DNA from: a virus
Virus record (IMG/VR): IMGVR_UViG_3300031957_000529
Span: 1 to 24,532 of that record
DNA length: 24,532 bases
Direction: 5' to 3' (one strand)
Position numbers and translations under genes: made by a program. Under the pieces are notes generated by a model, which was given only the letters and a program-made list of their open reading frames with translations, was not told the DNA's origin and searched no databases. Positions 1 through 7,942 of this stretch are shown here, piece by piece. Within the stretch, counting starts at the first letter, position 1. The number at the start of each line of letters is the position of its first letter.

Positions 1-2
1 CG

Positions 3-125
3 GTAGCTACAATAAACATAGCAAGCGGCGTTAACACAAGAGACTACACTTTCTTTTGTACTATAGTAGATAGCACGGGCAGCACAGCAATCCGTTCGGT
101 TAACCTAAAAGTGAGGACACGGTAA
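3..125 (+). CDS. C-terminal end of an unidentified virion-module protein (partial)
   Basis: A frame open from the left edge encodes 40 residues and ends at TAA 123-125, three bases before the ATG of the adaptor gene. The residues alternate polar and hydrophobic positions and end in a basic stretch (LKVRTR), which suggests a beta-rich domain. No motif identifies it. In T7-like and SU10-like phages the gene before the head-tail adaptor usually belongs to the capsid region, so a capsid-associated or Ig-like protein is a guess from position. The start lies outside the window. Confidence 0.6.
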   Translation, partial: VATINIASGVNTRDYTFFCTIVDSTGSTAIRSVNLKVRTR

Positions 126-128
126 AAG

Positions 129-809
129 ATGGCGTATGATTTTCTCAGCTTGACCAACGATGTTGCTAAACGTTTAAACGAAACAGAATTGACATCCGCA
201 AACTTTGCTACAGCAACAGGGTTTTATTCTGCAATTAAAGAAGCTGTAAACTCTGCAATTCGGCATGTTAATCAGTCTCATTTTGGCTGGCCCTTTAACC
301 ACAATGTTTACGAACAAACGTTAACCGCAGGTATAACTCGTTATCCTATCCCAACGCAAGCAAAGTACGTAGACTTCGACACTTACAGAGTTCGCCGCAA
401 CACTACTTTGGGTATAGGACGAGCAGAACATTTAACACAACTATCCTACGATGAGTATGTAGATCGATATATTGACCAAGAGGATGAGACTGATGTTACT
501 AAGGGTGCAGCACCTCAACTTGTGTTTCGGACACAAAATGCAGAATTTGGTGTAGTTCCTATGCCTGACAAAGCATACCAAGTTGATTTTGAATACTTCA
601 TGGACCCCGTTGACTTAATTCTCAATACAGATGTTCCTACAATTCCAGAACGGTTTCGTCACGTTATTATTGATGGTGCCATGTACTACGCCTACATGTT
701 TCGTGACAACATAGAGATGGCTTCAGTGTCACAGCGCAAATTTGATGAAGGTATCAAGCAGATGAGAACTGTAACTGTCAACGAAAACGTTTACATGAGA
801 GCATCGTAG
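129..809 (+). CDS. Head-tail adaptor (SU10 adaptor / tail tubular A-like)
   Basis: A 226-residue protein likely to form the adaptor ring between portal and tail nozzle. The N-terminus (DFLSLTNDVAKRLNE) followed by an alpha-helical stretch and FGWPFNH, and the later PTIPERFRHVIIDGAMYYAYM segment near residues 172-192, resemble phage adaptor proteins of the SU10 / T7 gp11 type, where a helical bundle carries a small beta domain. Length fits that family. It starts three bases after the preceding stop; a GAGGA lies about 14 bases upstream, a long spacing. It is followed three bases later by the nozzle gene, the usual adaptor-nozzle order. Assignment is from recognised sequence pattern and synteny, not a search. 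Confidence 0.72.
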   Translation: MAYDFLSLTNDVAKRLNETELTSANFATATGFYSAIKEAVNSAIRHVNQSHFGWPFNHNVYEQTLTAGITRYPIPTQAKYVDFDTYRVRRNTTLGIGRAEHLTQLSYDEYVDRYIDQEDETDVTKGAAPQLVFRTQNAEFGVVPMPDKAYQVDFEYFMDPVDLILNTDVPTIPERFRHVIIDGAMYYAYMFRDNIEMASVSQRKFDEGIKQMRTVTVNENVYMRAS

Positions 810-812
810 AGT

Positions 813-2780
813 ATGCCGGACCGTTGGCAAACATACGCCATCGAATTTAAGGGTGGCCTGATTACGAACCTGTCTCCGTTGCAGCATGGTGTTAATGCTC
901 CGGGGTCTGCTCGTATACTGCGTAACTACGAGCCTTCTGTTCAGGGGGGTTATCGAACAGTCTTGGGGTACTCCAAGTACGACAGCAATTTGGTTCCCCC
1001 GTTTGGTACACCGCTGGTTCATGCAGGGTCGCAGTCAGGAACAACTCTTGTAATCGGAAACCTGTACACCACACCCGTTGCAGGGGATACCTTTACTATA
1101 GCGGGGGTAACCGGAACGTACACTATTGCTGGAAGTGGCGTTAGTTTTAGTTCTACGAACAAACGAGCCACTCTAACTTTAACGTCTTCGCTTGCAAGTA
1201 GTCCCGCCGACCAAGCTGCAGTAACCTTCACATCTGGTGCGGGTATTATGCAGGGCGTTCATACCTTTGAAAGCGCAGTGATTGCAGCACGAGGGGATGA
1301 CCTGTTTAAATCAACAGGGTCTGGCTGGTCAAAGATAAACACGCCCAGCTATGGAACAGTGTTAGTAAATGCAGGTTCACAGACCGGAACGAGCTTAGAC
1401 GTTGATGGCATAACCGGAACACCCCAAGCGGGTGACACATTTACTATTGCAGGTGTAGACTTAATATATACTTTGACAGCCACCCCATCAATAACCAGCG
1501 GTGGCGCAACTTTCGCTATCAATCCCGCCCTGAACAGCAGCCCTGCAGACAATGCTGTAATTACATTCCGTAGCGTAGACCGTTCAGGGATGGCTCGACA
1601 TAGGTTCGTAAACTTTAATTACAACGGCACCGATTTTATGGCAGGGGTGGACGGAACTAATGTACCGTTTATTTATGATGGAAACACTTTTACAGCCCTA
1701 GACGGTATTCCTACAGAGGGTGTTGGAGCCAGCCACGTTGCAGACTTCAAGAACCAACTGTTTTTTGCAAAGGGTTCAAACCTTTTATTTACGGCACCCT
1801 ACACTTCTACTGATTTTTCTGCAGCCAATGGTGCAGGAACATTAAATGTAGGTAGTACAATTACAGGGTTGATTATTTTTAGAGAACAGCTTATAATATT
1901 TAGTGAGAGGTCTATCAAGCGATTAGTTGGAAACACCATTGCAGACTTTCAACTACAACCCATCACTCTTGATACAGGCTGTACAGAAACAGATACAATT
2001 CAAGAGATTGGTGGGGATATCCTTTACTTAGGACCAGACGGGATTAGAAGCCTGTCTGCAACTGAAAAGATTGGGGACTTTAATTTAGCAGTTGTATCAA
2101 AAGTTATACAAGATGATGTAACAGACTTTGTAACCGCTCACACCTCTTTTAGCAGCATAATTATCAGACCAAAAAGCCAGTATAGACTTTTAGGATACAA
2201 TGCTAATTTCACTGAATCTGCATCACGAGGTATTATAGGGTCACAAGTAGAACAGGGAATTAGTTGGGCAGACCTCCGGGGGTTCAAGGCGCATGTTGCC
2301 AGCAGCAATTTGTACGAGGGAACAGAAACCATCGTATTTGCAAACGACAACGGGTACGTCTACAAGATGGAGTCTGGGAACAGCTTGGATGGGGCTGAAA
2401 TATTTTCTACCTTTGCAACACCCTTCATACCTATAAATGACCCCCGTGTTCGCAAAACTATATATAAGTTGTTTTTGTACGCAGACCCAGACGGCAGTTT
2501 ATCCAGTGAAGTAAACTTACTATTTGATTTCGATGAGTCAAGTGTAATTCAACCCGCTGCTTTTAACTTTAACAATACATCAGGGTCAGGTGTTCCAGCA
2601 TTCTACGGAACCGCCGTTTACGCAACAAACACCTACGGCGGCACAGTACAAAAATTATTTGAAAGCCAGACAGTAGGTTCTGGGTATGTTGTTTCGGTGC
2701 AGTTTCGCACAAACTCGACAAACGCACCACACTCACTAGACGCAGTTACGCTCGAATACGGCACTTACGGGCGGCGATAA
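813..2780 (+). CDS. Tail nozzle / tail tubular B-like protein with duplicated inserted domain
   Basis: A 655-residue protein. The opening (FKGGLITNLSPLQ, then GSARILRNYEPSVQGGYRTV) is typical of podoviral tail nozzle or stabilisation proteins, which begin with a statement of position and a beta-propeller-like body. Residues about 265-520 contain short blade-like repeats (for example FKNQLFFAKGSNLLFTA and FREQLIIFSERSIKRL) that suit a beta-propeller. Two related segments of about 75 residues, at roughly 65-139 and 181-252, are inserted near the N-terminus, each with (H/N)AGSQxGT and AGDTFTIAGV. These could be surface decorations that bind receptor or fibre. It sits between the adaptor and the fibre gene, as expected. 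Confidence 0.7.
   Translation: MPDRWQTYAIEFKGGLITNLSPLQHGVNAPGSARILRNYEPSVQGGYRTVLGYSKYDSNLVPPFGTPLVHAGSQSGTTLVIGNLYTTPVAGDTFTIAGVTGTYTIAGSGVSFSSTNKRATLTLTSSLASSPADQAAVTFTSGAGIMQGVHTFESAVIAARGDDLFKSTGSGWSKINTPSYGTVLVNAGSQTGTSLDVDGITGTPQAGDTFTIAGVDLIYTLTATPSITSGGATFAINPALNSSPADNAVITFRSVDRSGMARHRFVNFNYNGTDFMAGVDGTNVPFIYDGNTFTALDGIPTEGVGASHVADFKNQLFFAKGSNLLFTAPYTSTDFSAANGAGTLNVGSTITGLIIFREQLIIFSERSIKRLVGNTIADFQLQPITLDTGCTETDTIQEIGGDILYLGPDGIRSLSATEKIGDFNLAVVSKVIQDDVTDFVTAHTSFSSIIIRPKSQYRLLGYNANFTESASRGIIGSQVEQGISWADLRGFKAHVASSNLYEGTETIVFANDNGYVYKMESGNSLDGAEIFSTFATPFIPINDPRVRKTIYKLFLYADPDGSLSSEVNLLFDFDESSVIQPAAFNFNNTSGSGVPAFYGTAVYATNTYGGTVQKLFESQTVGSGYVVSVQFRTNSTNAPHSLDAVTLEYGTYGRR
1005..1568 (+). 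repeat. Tandem duplicated domain within the nozzle gene
   Basis: Bases 1005-1229 and 1353-1568 encode two diverged copies of one module. Both start with GT.LV.AGSQ.GT, carry AGDTFTIAGV in the middle, and end with a SSPAD(Q/N)A.(V/I)TF pattern. About 41 residues separate them. The resemblance is clearer in protein than in DNA, so the duplication is old or under selection. Confidence 0.75.
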
Positions 2781-2795
2781 AGGAAGGATATAAAG

Positions 2796-5219
2796 ATGGG
2801 TCAGGGCTATACAAGGAATGACACCTCTAACAACATAGCAGACGGAAACGTTATCAACGCCTCTGATTTGGACGGCGAGTTTAACGCGGTAGATGCTGCT
2901 TTTAACGAATCTTCGGGACACACTCACGACGGCACGGCTGACGAGGGTGCGCCTGTTACTGTCTTGGGTCCGGTGCAAGACTTTGTTGCAAGTGCCACAG
3001 AGATTAAACCGAAAACTAACAACACCCTAGACATTGGCACGACTTCTCTGCAGTTCAAGGATATGTATTTGGACGGAACCGCTTACATAGACGGCTTGGG
3101 CGAGGACATCCTAGTTGCAACAGATAAGAAGGTGCAGTTCCGCGACACTGCTCTGTTTATCAATTCTAGCACGGACGGTCAACTCGATATTGCTGCAGAT
3201 ACAGAAGTAGAAATAACAACTGCCCTAGTGGAAATATCCGCTGATGCAACTGTCGGGGATGACTTGACACTAAAGTCTGATGCTGCTGTTCTTGGATTTG
3301 GGGCAGACACAGATGTAACTCTGACTCACGTTGCAGATACAGGCTTGTTAGTCAACGCTGCAATGGTAGTTCAATTCCGCGACTCAGCGATTAACATTGG
3401 TTCACCTGCTGATGGTGACTTGGATATCAACGCAGATGATGAAATTGAACTCAATTCAACTCTGATTGATATTAACGGTAATGTAGAGATTAGCGGAACC
3501 CTTTCGCAAACAGGCATTGCTACCTTTACTGATGATATAATCATTGGTGACGGTAAGACTATTGGCTCTGCTTCAGACGTTGATGCAATTACAATTGCTT
3601 CTAATGGACAGCTTACCCTTACACAACAGTTAAATGGTGCAGCAGGAACATTTAGTGGTATTCTAAAAACTGATGATGCGACTGAGGCAACAAGCACAAC
3701 TGATGGTTCACTTCAAACTGACGGTGGTTTGTCTGTTGTTAAAGACGCTGTATTCGGTGATGATATTAAATTGTTGTCAGATAGTGCAGTAATTCATTTT
3801 GGCGCAGATAGTGATATTACATTAACCCATGCGGCTGATACTTCTCTTGCTACAAATGGAGTAATGATTGCAACAACCTTTGAACCTACTGGTGACACAG
3901 CAGCCGGTGACAATGCAGCCATTGGGTATACCGCTGCTGAAGGTCTGATTCTGACAGGGCAAGGTTCTACATCAGACATCACGTTGAAGAACGATGCTGA
4001 TGCTACTGTCTGTTTTGTACCAACAGGAACAGATGATTTGAGATTTCCAGATAGTGCTGTTTTGCAATTTGGAGCAGATGCGGATTTAACCATCAACCAT
4101 GATGGTAGTAACTCATTCATCACAGATGCGGGTACTGGCGCACTTTATATTCAAGGAACTAGCGGCGTGTTTATTCGCTCTGCGGATGGTGGTGAAAACC
4201 TTGCTGCATTTACAGATGACGGTGCGGCAACTCTATACCACAACAACGCAGCTAAACTCGCCACCACCTCCACAGGCGTTGACGTAACTGGCACTGTCAC
4301 GGCTGATGACTTAGACTTATCTGTTGGCACAGCGGGTGATGGAATACAAGTAACAAGCACGGGTGCAAATTACTTAAATCTTGGTTTTGATACAAACAGA
4401 ACAGGCGCATCTCAAACGCTTACTCAGATAGAGCAAAAGTGGAATGGAACTGCCGTAGCAAGAATATCGTTTGTGACAGGCGCAGATACAACAAATAAAG
4501 ACGATGCCGAAATAAGATTTCAAACTGCATCAGCCGGTACACCAGCCACTCGGATGACAATCGACAACAGCGGCAACTTAATTATTAATGACACGATTAC
4601 GGGTGTTCCTACTGCATTGGCCGCAGCAAAAGTGCATATTGACCGCGCATCGGAAACCGGTCACGGTATTATTGTCGAAAATATACTTGAGAATTACGTT
4701 GGTCTTGCTCAAAAAAGGGTCGGAACTGCTGGAGTAGCTTATGCACTTTATCTTATCAATAATGGAAATCAAGAAGTTGGTACTATAAGTTTTTCAAATA
4801 CAGGAACCGCCTACAACACCACCTCAGACTACCGCCTAAAGACCGCAGTCACCTACGACTGGGATGCAACCAGCCGCATCAAGCAACTCAAGCCAGCTAG
4901 GTTTGAGTGGATTGCTGATGGCGATGACGCTGTTCCTGTCGATGGTTTCCTTGCCCACGAAGCCGCAACGGTCGTGCCGGAAAGTGTTATTGGCACACAC
5001 AACGAAGTTAAAACTTGGACTCAGCAAGAAATTGATGACGGTGACGCGCCTGACGGTTCATCTGCTGGTGATAACAAACTTGATGAAGATGGTAACACCA
5101 TTCCTGTTATGCAAGGAATCGACCAGTCGAAGTTAGTACCATTACTCACTAAGGCACTAATCGAAGCTGTGGAAAAAATTGAAGCTCTTGAAGCCCGAAT
5201 TACAGCACTGGAAGCATAG
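2796..5219 (+). CDS. Tail fibre / tail spike with C-terminal S74 intramolecular chaperone
   Basis: An 807-residue receptor-binding fibre. The N-terminus (MGQGYTRNDTSNNI, DLDGEFNAVDAAF, SGHTHDGT) is the virion-attachment pattern common in marine phage fibres. The middle is built from low-complexity beta repeats, including xDxAVxxFGADxDxTxxH at about residues 161, 328 and 418, and VQFRDxAxxI at about 113 and 192. The C-terminal 131 residues start at SDYRLK (Ser677-Asp678), the hallmark of the Peptidase_S74 endosialidase-type chaperone, which trimerises the fibre and then cuts itself off at the Ser-Asp bond. A final heptad-like segment (EAVEKIEALEARITALEA) fits the trimeric coil. A clear AAGGAAGGA precedes the ATG. 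The host receptor cannot be read from the sequence. Confidence 0.85.
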   Translation: MGQGYTRNDTSNNIADGNVINASDLDGEFNAVDAAFNESSGHTHDGTADEGAPVTVLGPVQDFVASATEIKPKTNNTLDIGTTSLQFKDMYLDGTAYIDGLGEDILVATDKKVQFRDTALFINSSTDGQLDIAADTEVEITTALVEISADATVGDDLTLKSDAAVLGFGADTDVTLTHVADTGLLVNAAMVVQFRDSAINIGSPADGDLDINADDEIELNSTLIDINGNVEISGTLSQTGIATFTDDIIIGDGKTIGSASDVDAITIASNGQLTLTQQLNGAAGTFSGILKTDDATEATSTTDGSLQTDGGLSVVKDAVFGDDIKLLSDSAVIHFGADSDITLTHAADTSLATNGVMIATTFEPTGDTAAGDNAAIGYTAAEGLILTGQGSTSDITLKNDADATVCFVPTGTDDLRFPDSAVLQFGADADLTINHDGSNSFITDAGTGALYIQGTSGVFIRSADGGENLAAFTDDGAATLYHNNAAKLATTSTGVDVTGTVTADDLDLSVGTAGDGIQVTSTGANYLNLGFDTNRTGASQTLTQIEQKWNGTAVARISFVTGADTTNKDDAEIRFQTASAGTPATRMTIDNSGNLIINDTITGVPTALAAAKVHIDRASETGHGIIVENILENYVGLAQKRVGTAGVAYALYLINNGNQEVGTISFSNTGTAYNTTSDYRLKTAVTYDWDATSRIKQLKPARFEWIADGDDAVPVDGFLAHEAATVVPESVIGTHNEVKTWTQQEIDDGDAPDGSSAGDNKLDEDGNTIPVMQGIDQSKLVPLLTKALIEAVEKIEALEARITALEA
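3276..4118 (+). repeat. Repeated beta modules in the fibre shaft
   Basis: Three copies of a 24-residue module occupy bases 3276-3347, 3777-3848 and 4047-4118, with the shared pattern (S/P)DxAVxxFGADxDxTxxH. A second module, VQFRDxAxxI...DGxLDIxADxExE, occurs at about 3132-3215 and 3369-3452. Repeats of this kind build trimeric beta-helical shafts and can recombine to change fibre length. Confidence 0.7.
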
Positions 5220-5221
5220 TA

Positions 5222-5446
5222 ATGGATTTAGTCCACATCATAGATACCCTAATCGGTATAGTCGTAATGGGCGGTGCGTGGTTTCTTTCTGGCATGACAA
5301 AGGAACAGAAGCGTATAGAGATATTGCTCAATCGTACCCGTGAAGAATACGTGACCCGTAGCGAGGTTAGGGAAGACATGAGCCGTGTGATGGAAGCACT
5401 GCATCGTGTTGAAGATAAGCTAGACCGCGTTTTACAGAAAGATTAG
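5222..5446 (+). CDS. Small membrane-anchored coiled-coil protein (holin or spanin-like candidate)
   Basis: A 74-residue protein with one predicted membrane segment at about residues 6-23 (IIDTLIGIVVMGGAWFLSGM), then a charged amphipathic helix to the C-terminus (EQKRIEILLNRTREEYVTR, then VMEALHRVEDKLDRVL). A single N-terminal membrane helix plus a cytoplasmic or periplasmic coiled coil is seen in small phage lysis and XhlA-like proteins, and also in small virion proteins. It starts two bases after the fibre stop and ends three bases before the next gene, so it is translated with structural genes. No signal-peptide cleavage site, lipobox or catalytic motif is visible. The function is not established. 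Confidence 0.7.
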   Translation: MDLVHIIDTLIGIVVMGGAWFLSGMTKEQKRIEILLNRTREEYVTRSEVREDMSRVMEALHRVEDKLDRVLQKD

Positions 5447-5449
5447 TAG

Positions 5450-6766
5450 ATGGCTGTTACAGAAGAAGAAGCAAAGAAGAAGATGCTCGACCAAGCTGAT
5501 CAAAAGAAGCTTGATGCCGAACTTACCTTTACTCCTATTGATCAATCGGTTGAACCGAACGAACTTTTAGATGAATCACAAAAAACAATAGAGGCACCAC
5601 TTGTTGTTCCCCCCGCTGAAATCGACACATCTGCCTATTATCAAGCTGCTCCTACAGCGACTGGTCCTGCAGCGGGGTATCTACCAACCACTGCTGCAGA
5701 CAAAGTAGGTGCTGCACAAGCTGCACAGGGAACAGTGTCTAATAACGCCCTGATGCAAGCCCAGCAGGGGTCGGTTTCTCCCGATAGCTTGGCAAAGGCT
5801 GCAACAGCAGACTTAGACCCTAGAGCAACTACACAATTTCAGATGGGCCAACTCATGGCAACCATCGAAGACGGCAAGCCTCTTCCTGCTTGGGCTGCAC
5901 CCCAAGTACGCGCCGTGTCATCCCTGATGGCACAACGGGGGTTGGGATCGAGTTCTATGGCTGCTGCAGCTATGGTTCAGTCTGTTATGGAGTCTGGAAT
6001 TCCAATTGCGGCAAATGATGCAAGTAAGTATGCAACTATTCAGCTTCAAAACCTAAACAACGAGCAGCAAGCTGCTTTACAAAATGCTGCGGCCTACGCT
6101 GCTATGGATATGGCAAACCTAAACAATAGACAGCAAGCTGCATCACAAAACGCCAAGACCTTTTTGTCTATGGATTTGCAAAATCTCTCTAATGAACAAC
6201 AATCCAATGTAATTACATTCCAAAGCAAGGTTGCAGCCTTGATGTCAGATGCTGCTGCAGACAACGCGGCAAAACAGTTCAACGCAAAGTCACAAAACGA
6301 AGTTGATATGTTCTTTGCTGAGTTGGGTGCTACAATCACCAACGCTACCTTGAATCGCAAAGCTTCCCTAGAACAATTCAACGTGAGTCAAAAAACTGCC
6401 GTAGATGAGTTCAATGCTCAGATGCAAACGACCCGCGATCAGTTCAATGCAAACATGCGTATGCAAGTTGATCAGAGTAATGTGAACTGGCGTAGGCAGG
6501 TAAACACCTCAAACACTGCCGCAACGAATGAAGCAAACCGACAAAATATTTTAAATCTGTTAGGTATTCAGCAAAATGCAATGAACAATATATGGCAGGC
6601 ATACCGTGATCAAGCTTCGTGGAATATGAAATCATCTGAAAATGCAAAAGACAGAGCGCACAATGCAGCTATGCAATCCGCAGCAATTGCAGCAGACAAA
6701 GATATGTACGACACTAAATATGATGACTATCTAATGAGTGAAGTCATCGACAATATATTTGGATAA
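5450..6766 (+). CDS. Hendecad-repeat internal virion (ejection-type) protein
   Basis: A 438-residue protein rich in Ala, Gln, Asn and Met. Residues 1-45 are charged and helical, and 50-120 are Ala/Thr/Pro-rich and probably flexible. From about 199 to 362 the sequence repeats with an 11-residue period. Three 22-residue copies come first (xxNLxNxQQA...MD at 199, 221 and 243). Hendecads follow, several opening with (D/E)(Q/E)FN (for example 308, 319 and 330). Eleven-residue periodicity predicts long right-handed or straight helical bundles, as in phage proteins that line a DNA-ejection channel. Position after the fibre and before the very large proteins suggests a T7 gp14-like ejection role, which is an inference. 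There is no enzyme motif. Confidence 0.65.
   Translation: MAVTEEEAKKKMLDQADQKKLDAELTFTPIDQSVEPNELLDESQKTIEAPLVVPPAEIDTSAYYQAAPTATGPAAGYLPTTAADKVGAAQAAQGTVSNNALMQAQQGSVSPDSLAKAATADLDPRATTQFQMGQLMATIEDGKPLPAWAAPQVRAVSSLMAQRGLGSSSMAAAAMVQSVMESGIPIAANDASKYATIQLQNLNNEQQAALQNAAAYAAMDMANLNNRQQAASQNAKTFLSMDLQNLSNEQQSNVITFQSKVAALMSDAAADNAAKQFNAKSQNEVDMFFAELGATITNATLNRKASLEQFNVSQKTAVDEFNAQMQTTRDQFNANMRMQVDQSNVNWRRQVNTSNTAATNEANRQNILNLLGIQQNAMNNIWQAYRDQASWNMKSSENAKDRAHNAAMQSAAIAADKDMYDTKYDDYLMSEVIDNIFG
6044..6535 (+). repeat. Hendecad (11-residue) repeat array in the internal virion protein
   Basis: The encoded residues 199-362 can be written in 11- and 22-residue units almost without a break. Units NLNNEQQA, NLNNRQQA and NLSNEQQS are spaced exactly 22 residues apart, and later units EQFNVSQKTAV, DEFNAQMQTTR, DQFNANMRMQV and DQSNVNWRRQV follow each other directly. 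Nucleotide identity between copies is partial. Confidence 0.75.
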
Positions 6767-6780
6767 GAAAGCGATAACTA

Positions 6781-7389
6781 ATGGCTAAATTTTGGGAACA
6801 GAAGTGGTTTAAGACAGGCGTTGCTTTAGTTGGCGCGAACGTTGCTGGGGAATATTTGTTTGGAGATAGCGATTTTGGATTCTCAGGCGGAGAAGAAACC
6901 TCGTATTTTACAGGAGACAACCTCGCTGCAAAAGGATTGAATTACTTTGGTGTTACTCCCTTCGGAAACACCGCTGTAGGTTCCGCTGTTAAGGGATTCT
7001 ACGATGACTACGTTCCAGACTGGTTACAAGACAACATTTCAAGTGATAACGTTAAACAGGCATCGGCCTCGTTCCTGAATATGTTCGGAGACACGGGTCA
7101 GATGCCGTCGGGAAAAAGGACTACCCAAGCTAGATCCATTAAATCAGATACCAACTTCCAAGCAGGACAGGCTGGACAGATACCACTAGGTAAAAATGGA
7201 AGAGTTGGTAACGCCTTGCAATCACCAAAGATGCAAGCTTATTTAGCGCAGCACGTACGAGCAAGCAAGATCCCCCAGCGTATTCTTGCTCAAACCAGAT
7301 CGACAGGAAGTACAACATTGGGCAGAGTCAGCGTGAAGCGCACCGCAACACGAACTCCTTCCTATAGTAAAGATGCAAGGACAGGTTAG
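6781..7389 (+). CDS. Unknown virion-module protein, 202 residues
   Basis: I do not recognise this protein. The N-terminus (MAKFWEQKWFKTGVALVGAN) has a basic-aromatic start and a short hydrophobic stretch. It is followed by Gly/Phe-rich acidic sequence (FGDSDFGFSGGEE) and a C-terminal half that is Arg/Lys/Ser/Thr-rich and strongly basic (SVKRTATRTPSYSKDARTG). The mixture suggests a small DNA- or membrane-contacting virion protein. It lies between the hendecad protein and a 182-residue unknown, with gaps of 14 and 4 bases. The ribosome-binding signal is weak (AAGAAAG). No catalytic motif is visible. Confidence 0.6.
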   Translation: MAKFWEQKWFKTGVALVGANVAGEYLFGDSDFGFSGGEETSYFTGDNLAAKGLNYFGVTPFGNTAVGSAVKGFYDDYVPDWLQDNISSDNVKQASASFLNMFGDTGQMPSGKRTTQARSIKSDTNFQAGQAGQIPLGKNGRVGNALQSPKMQAYLAQHVRASKIPQRILAQTRSTGSTTLGRVSVKRTATRTPSYSKDARTG

Positions 7390-7393
7390 AAAC

Positions 7394-7942
7394 ATGGCTT
7401 TTGATAAAATTAACGCTCTTTCTGCACCACCGGGAAACTCCCTTACTGACGAGCCGGGGAAATGGGCTTGGGAACAGCCACCTATCTATGCAGACCCAGA
7501 CGATGCAGTCGATTATGTAACAGAAGCAATCGATGACAACCCGCAACAACGGGAAGGAATCTTAAAGATGCTTCTTGCTGGCATCACTGTAGAAGAGTTA
7601 GTTAATCAGGTATCATTCAAGGGATTTATGCAGGGATATTACACTCCTGACGTAGCAGAATTGATCAAGCCTGCAGTCGGTATCTTTTTGTACAACATGG
7701 CTCTCGAAGAAGGTTTCGAACCAAAGATGTTCGTTGAAAAAGAAGAGGAAGAAGAGGTCGATGACGTTGCATTCTTTAACATCTTAAAGCAGCGTAACCC
7801 AGAGTTGTACCTCAAGATGAACGAAGAAGTAAATAGGCAGCAACGCATGGAAGCAGACGACTTTATTGAAAGTGCGTACGGTCCAGTCGAGCAGCCCGAA
7901 GAAGCGTCGGTTTCGTTCTTGACAACTGAGGAGTCAAAATAA
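7394..7942 (+). CDS. Unknown acidic virion-module protein, 182 residues
   Basis: An acidic, largely helical protein (MAFDKINALSAPPGNS start) with a very acidic patch (VEKEEEEEVDDVAF) at about residues 115-128 and a C-terminus rich in Glu. An in-frame ATG exists 21 bases earlier at 7373, but it would overlap the preceding gene by 17 bases. The ATG at 7394 sits four bases after that stop and gives a normal MAFDK start, so I chose it. The stop shares a base with the ATG of the next gene (TAATG), so translation is probably coupled. The segment AVGIFLYNMALEEGF could pack against another virion protein. No family is recognised. Confidence 0.62.
   Translation: MAFDKINALSAPPGNSLTDEPGKWAWEQPPIYADPDDAVDYVTEAIDDNPQQREGILKMLLAGITVEELVNQVSFKGFMQGYYTPDVAELIKPAVGIFLYNMALEEGFEPKMFVEKEEEEEVDDVAFFNILKQRNPELYLKMNEEVNRQQRMEADDFIESAYGPVEQPEEASVSFLTTEESK

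Noticed and set aside
4099-5136. Several open frames inside the fibre gene (4099-4287, 4864-5136 on +, others on -)
   Set aside because: They are shadows of the repeat-rich fibre frame, with no start signals or plausible composition.
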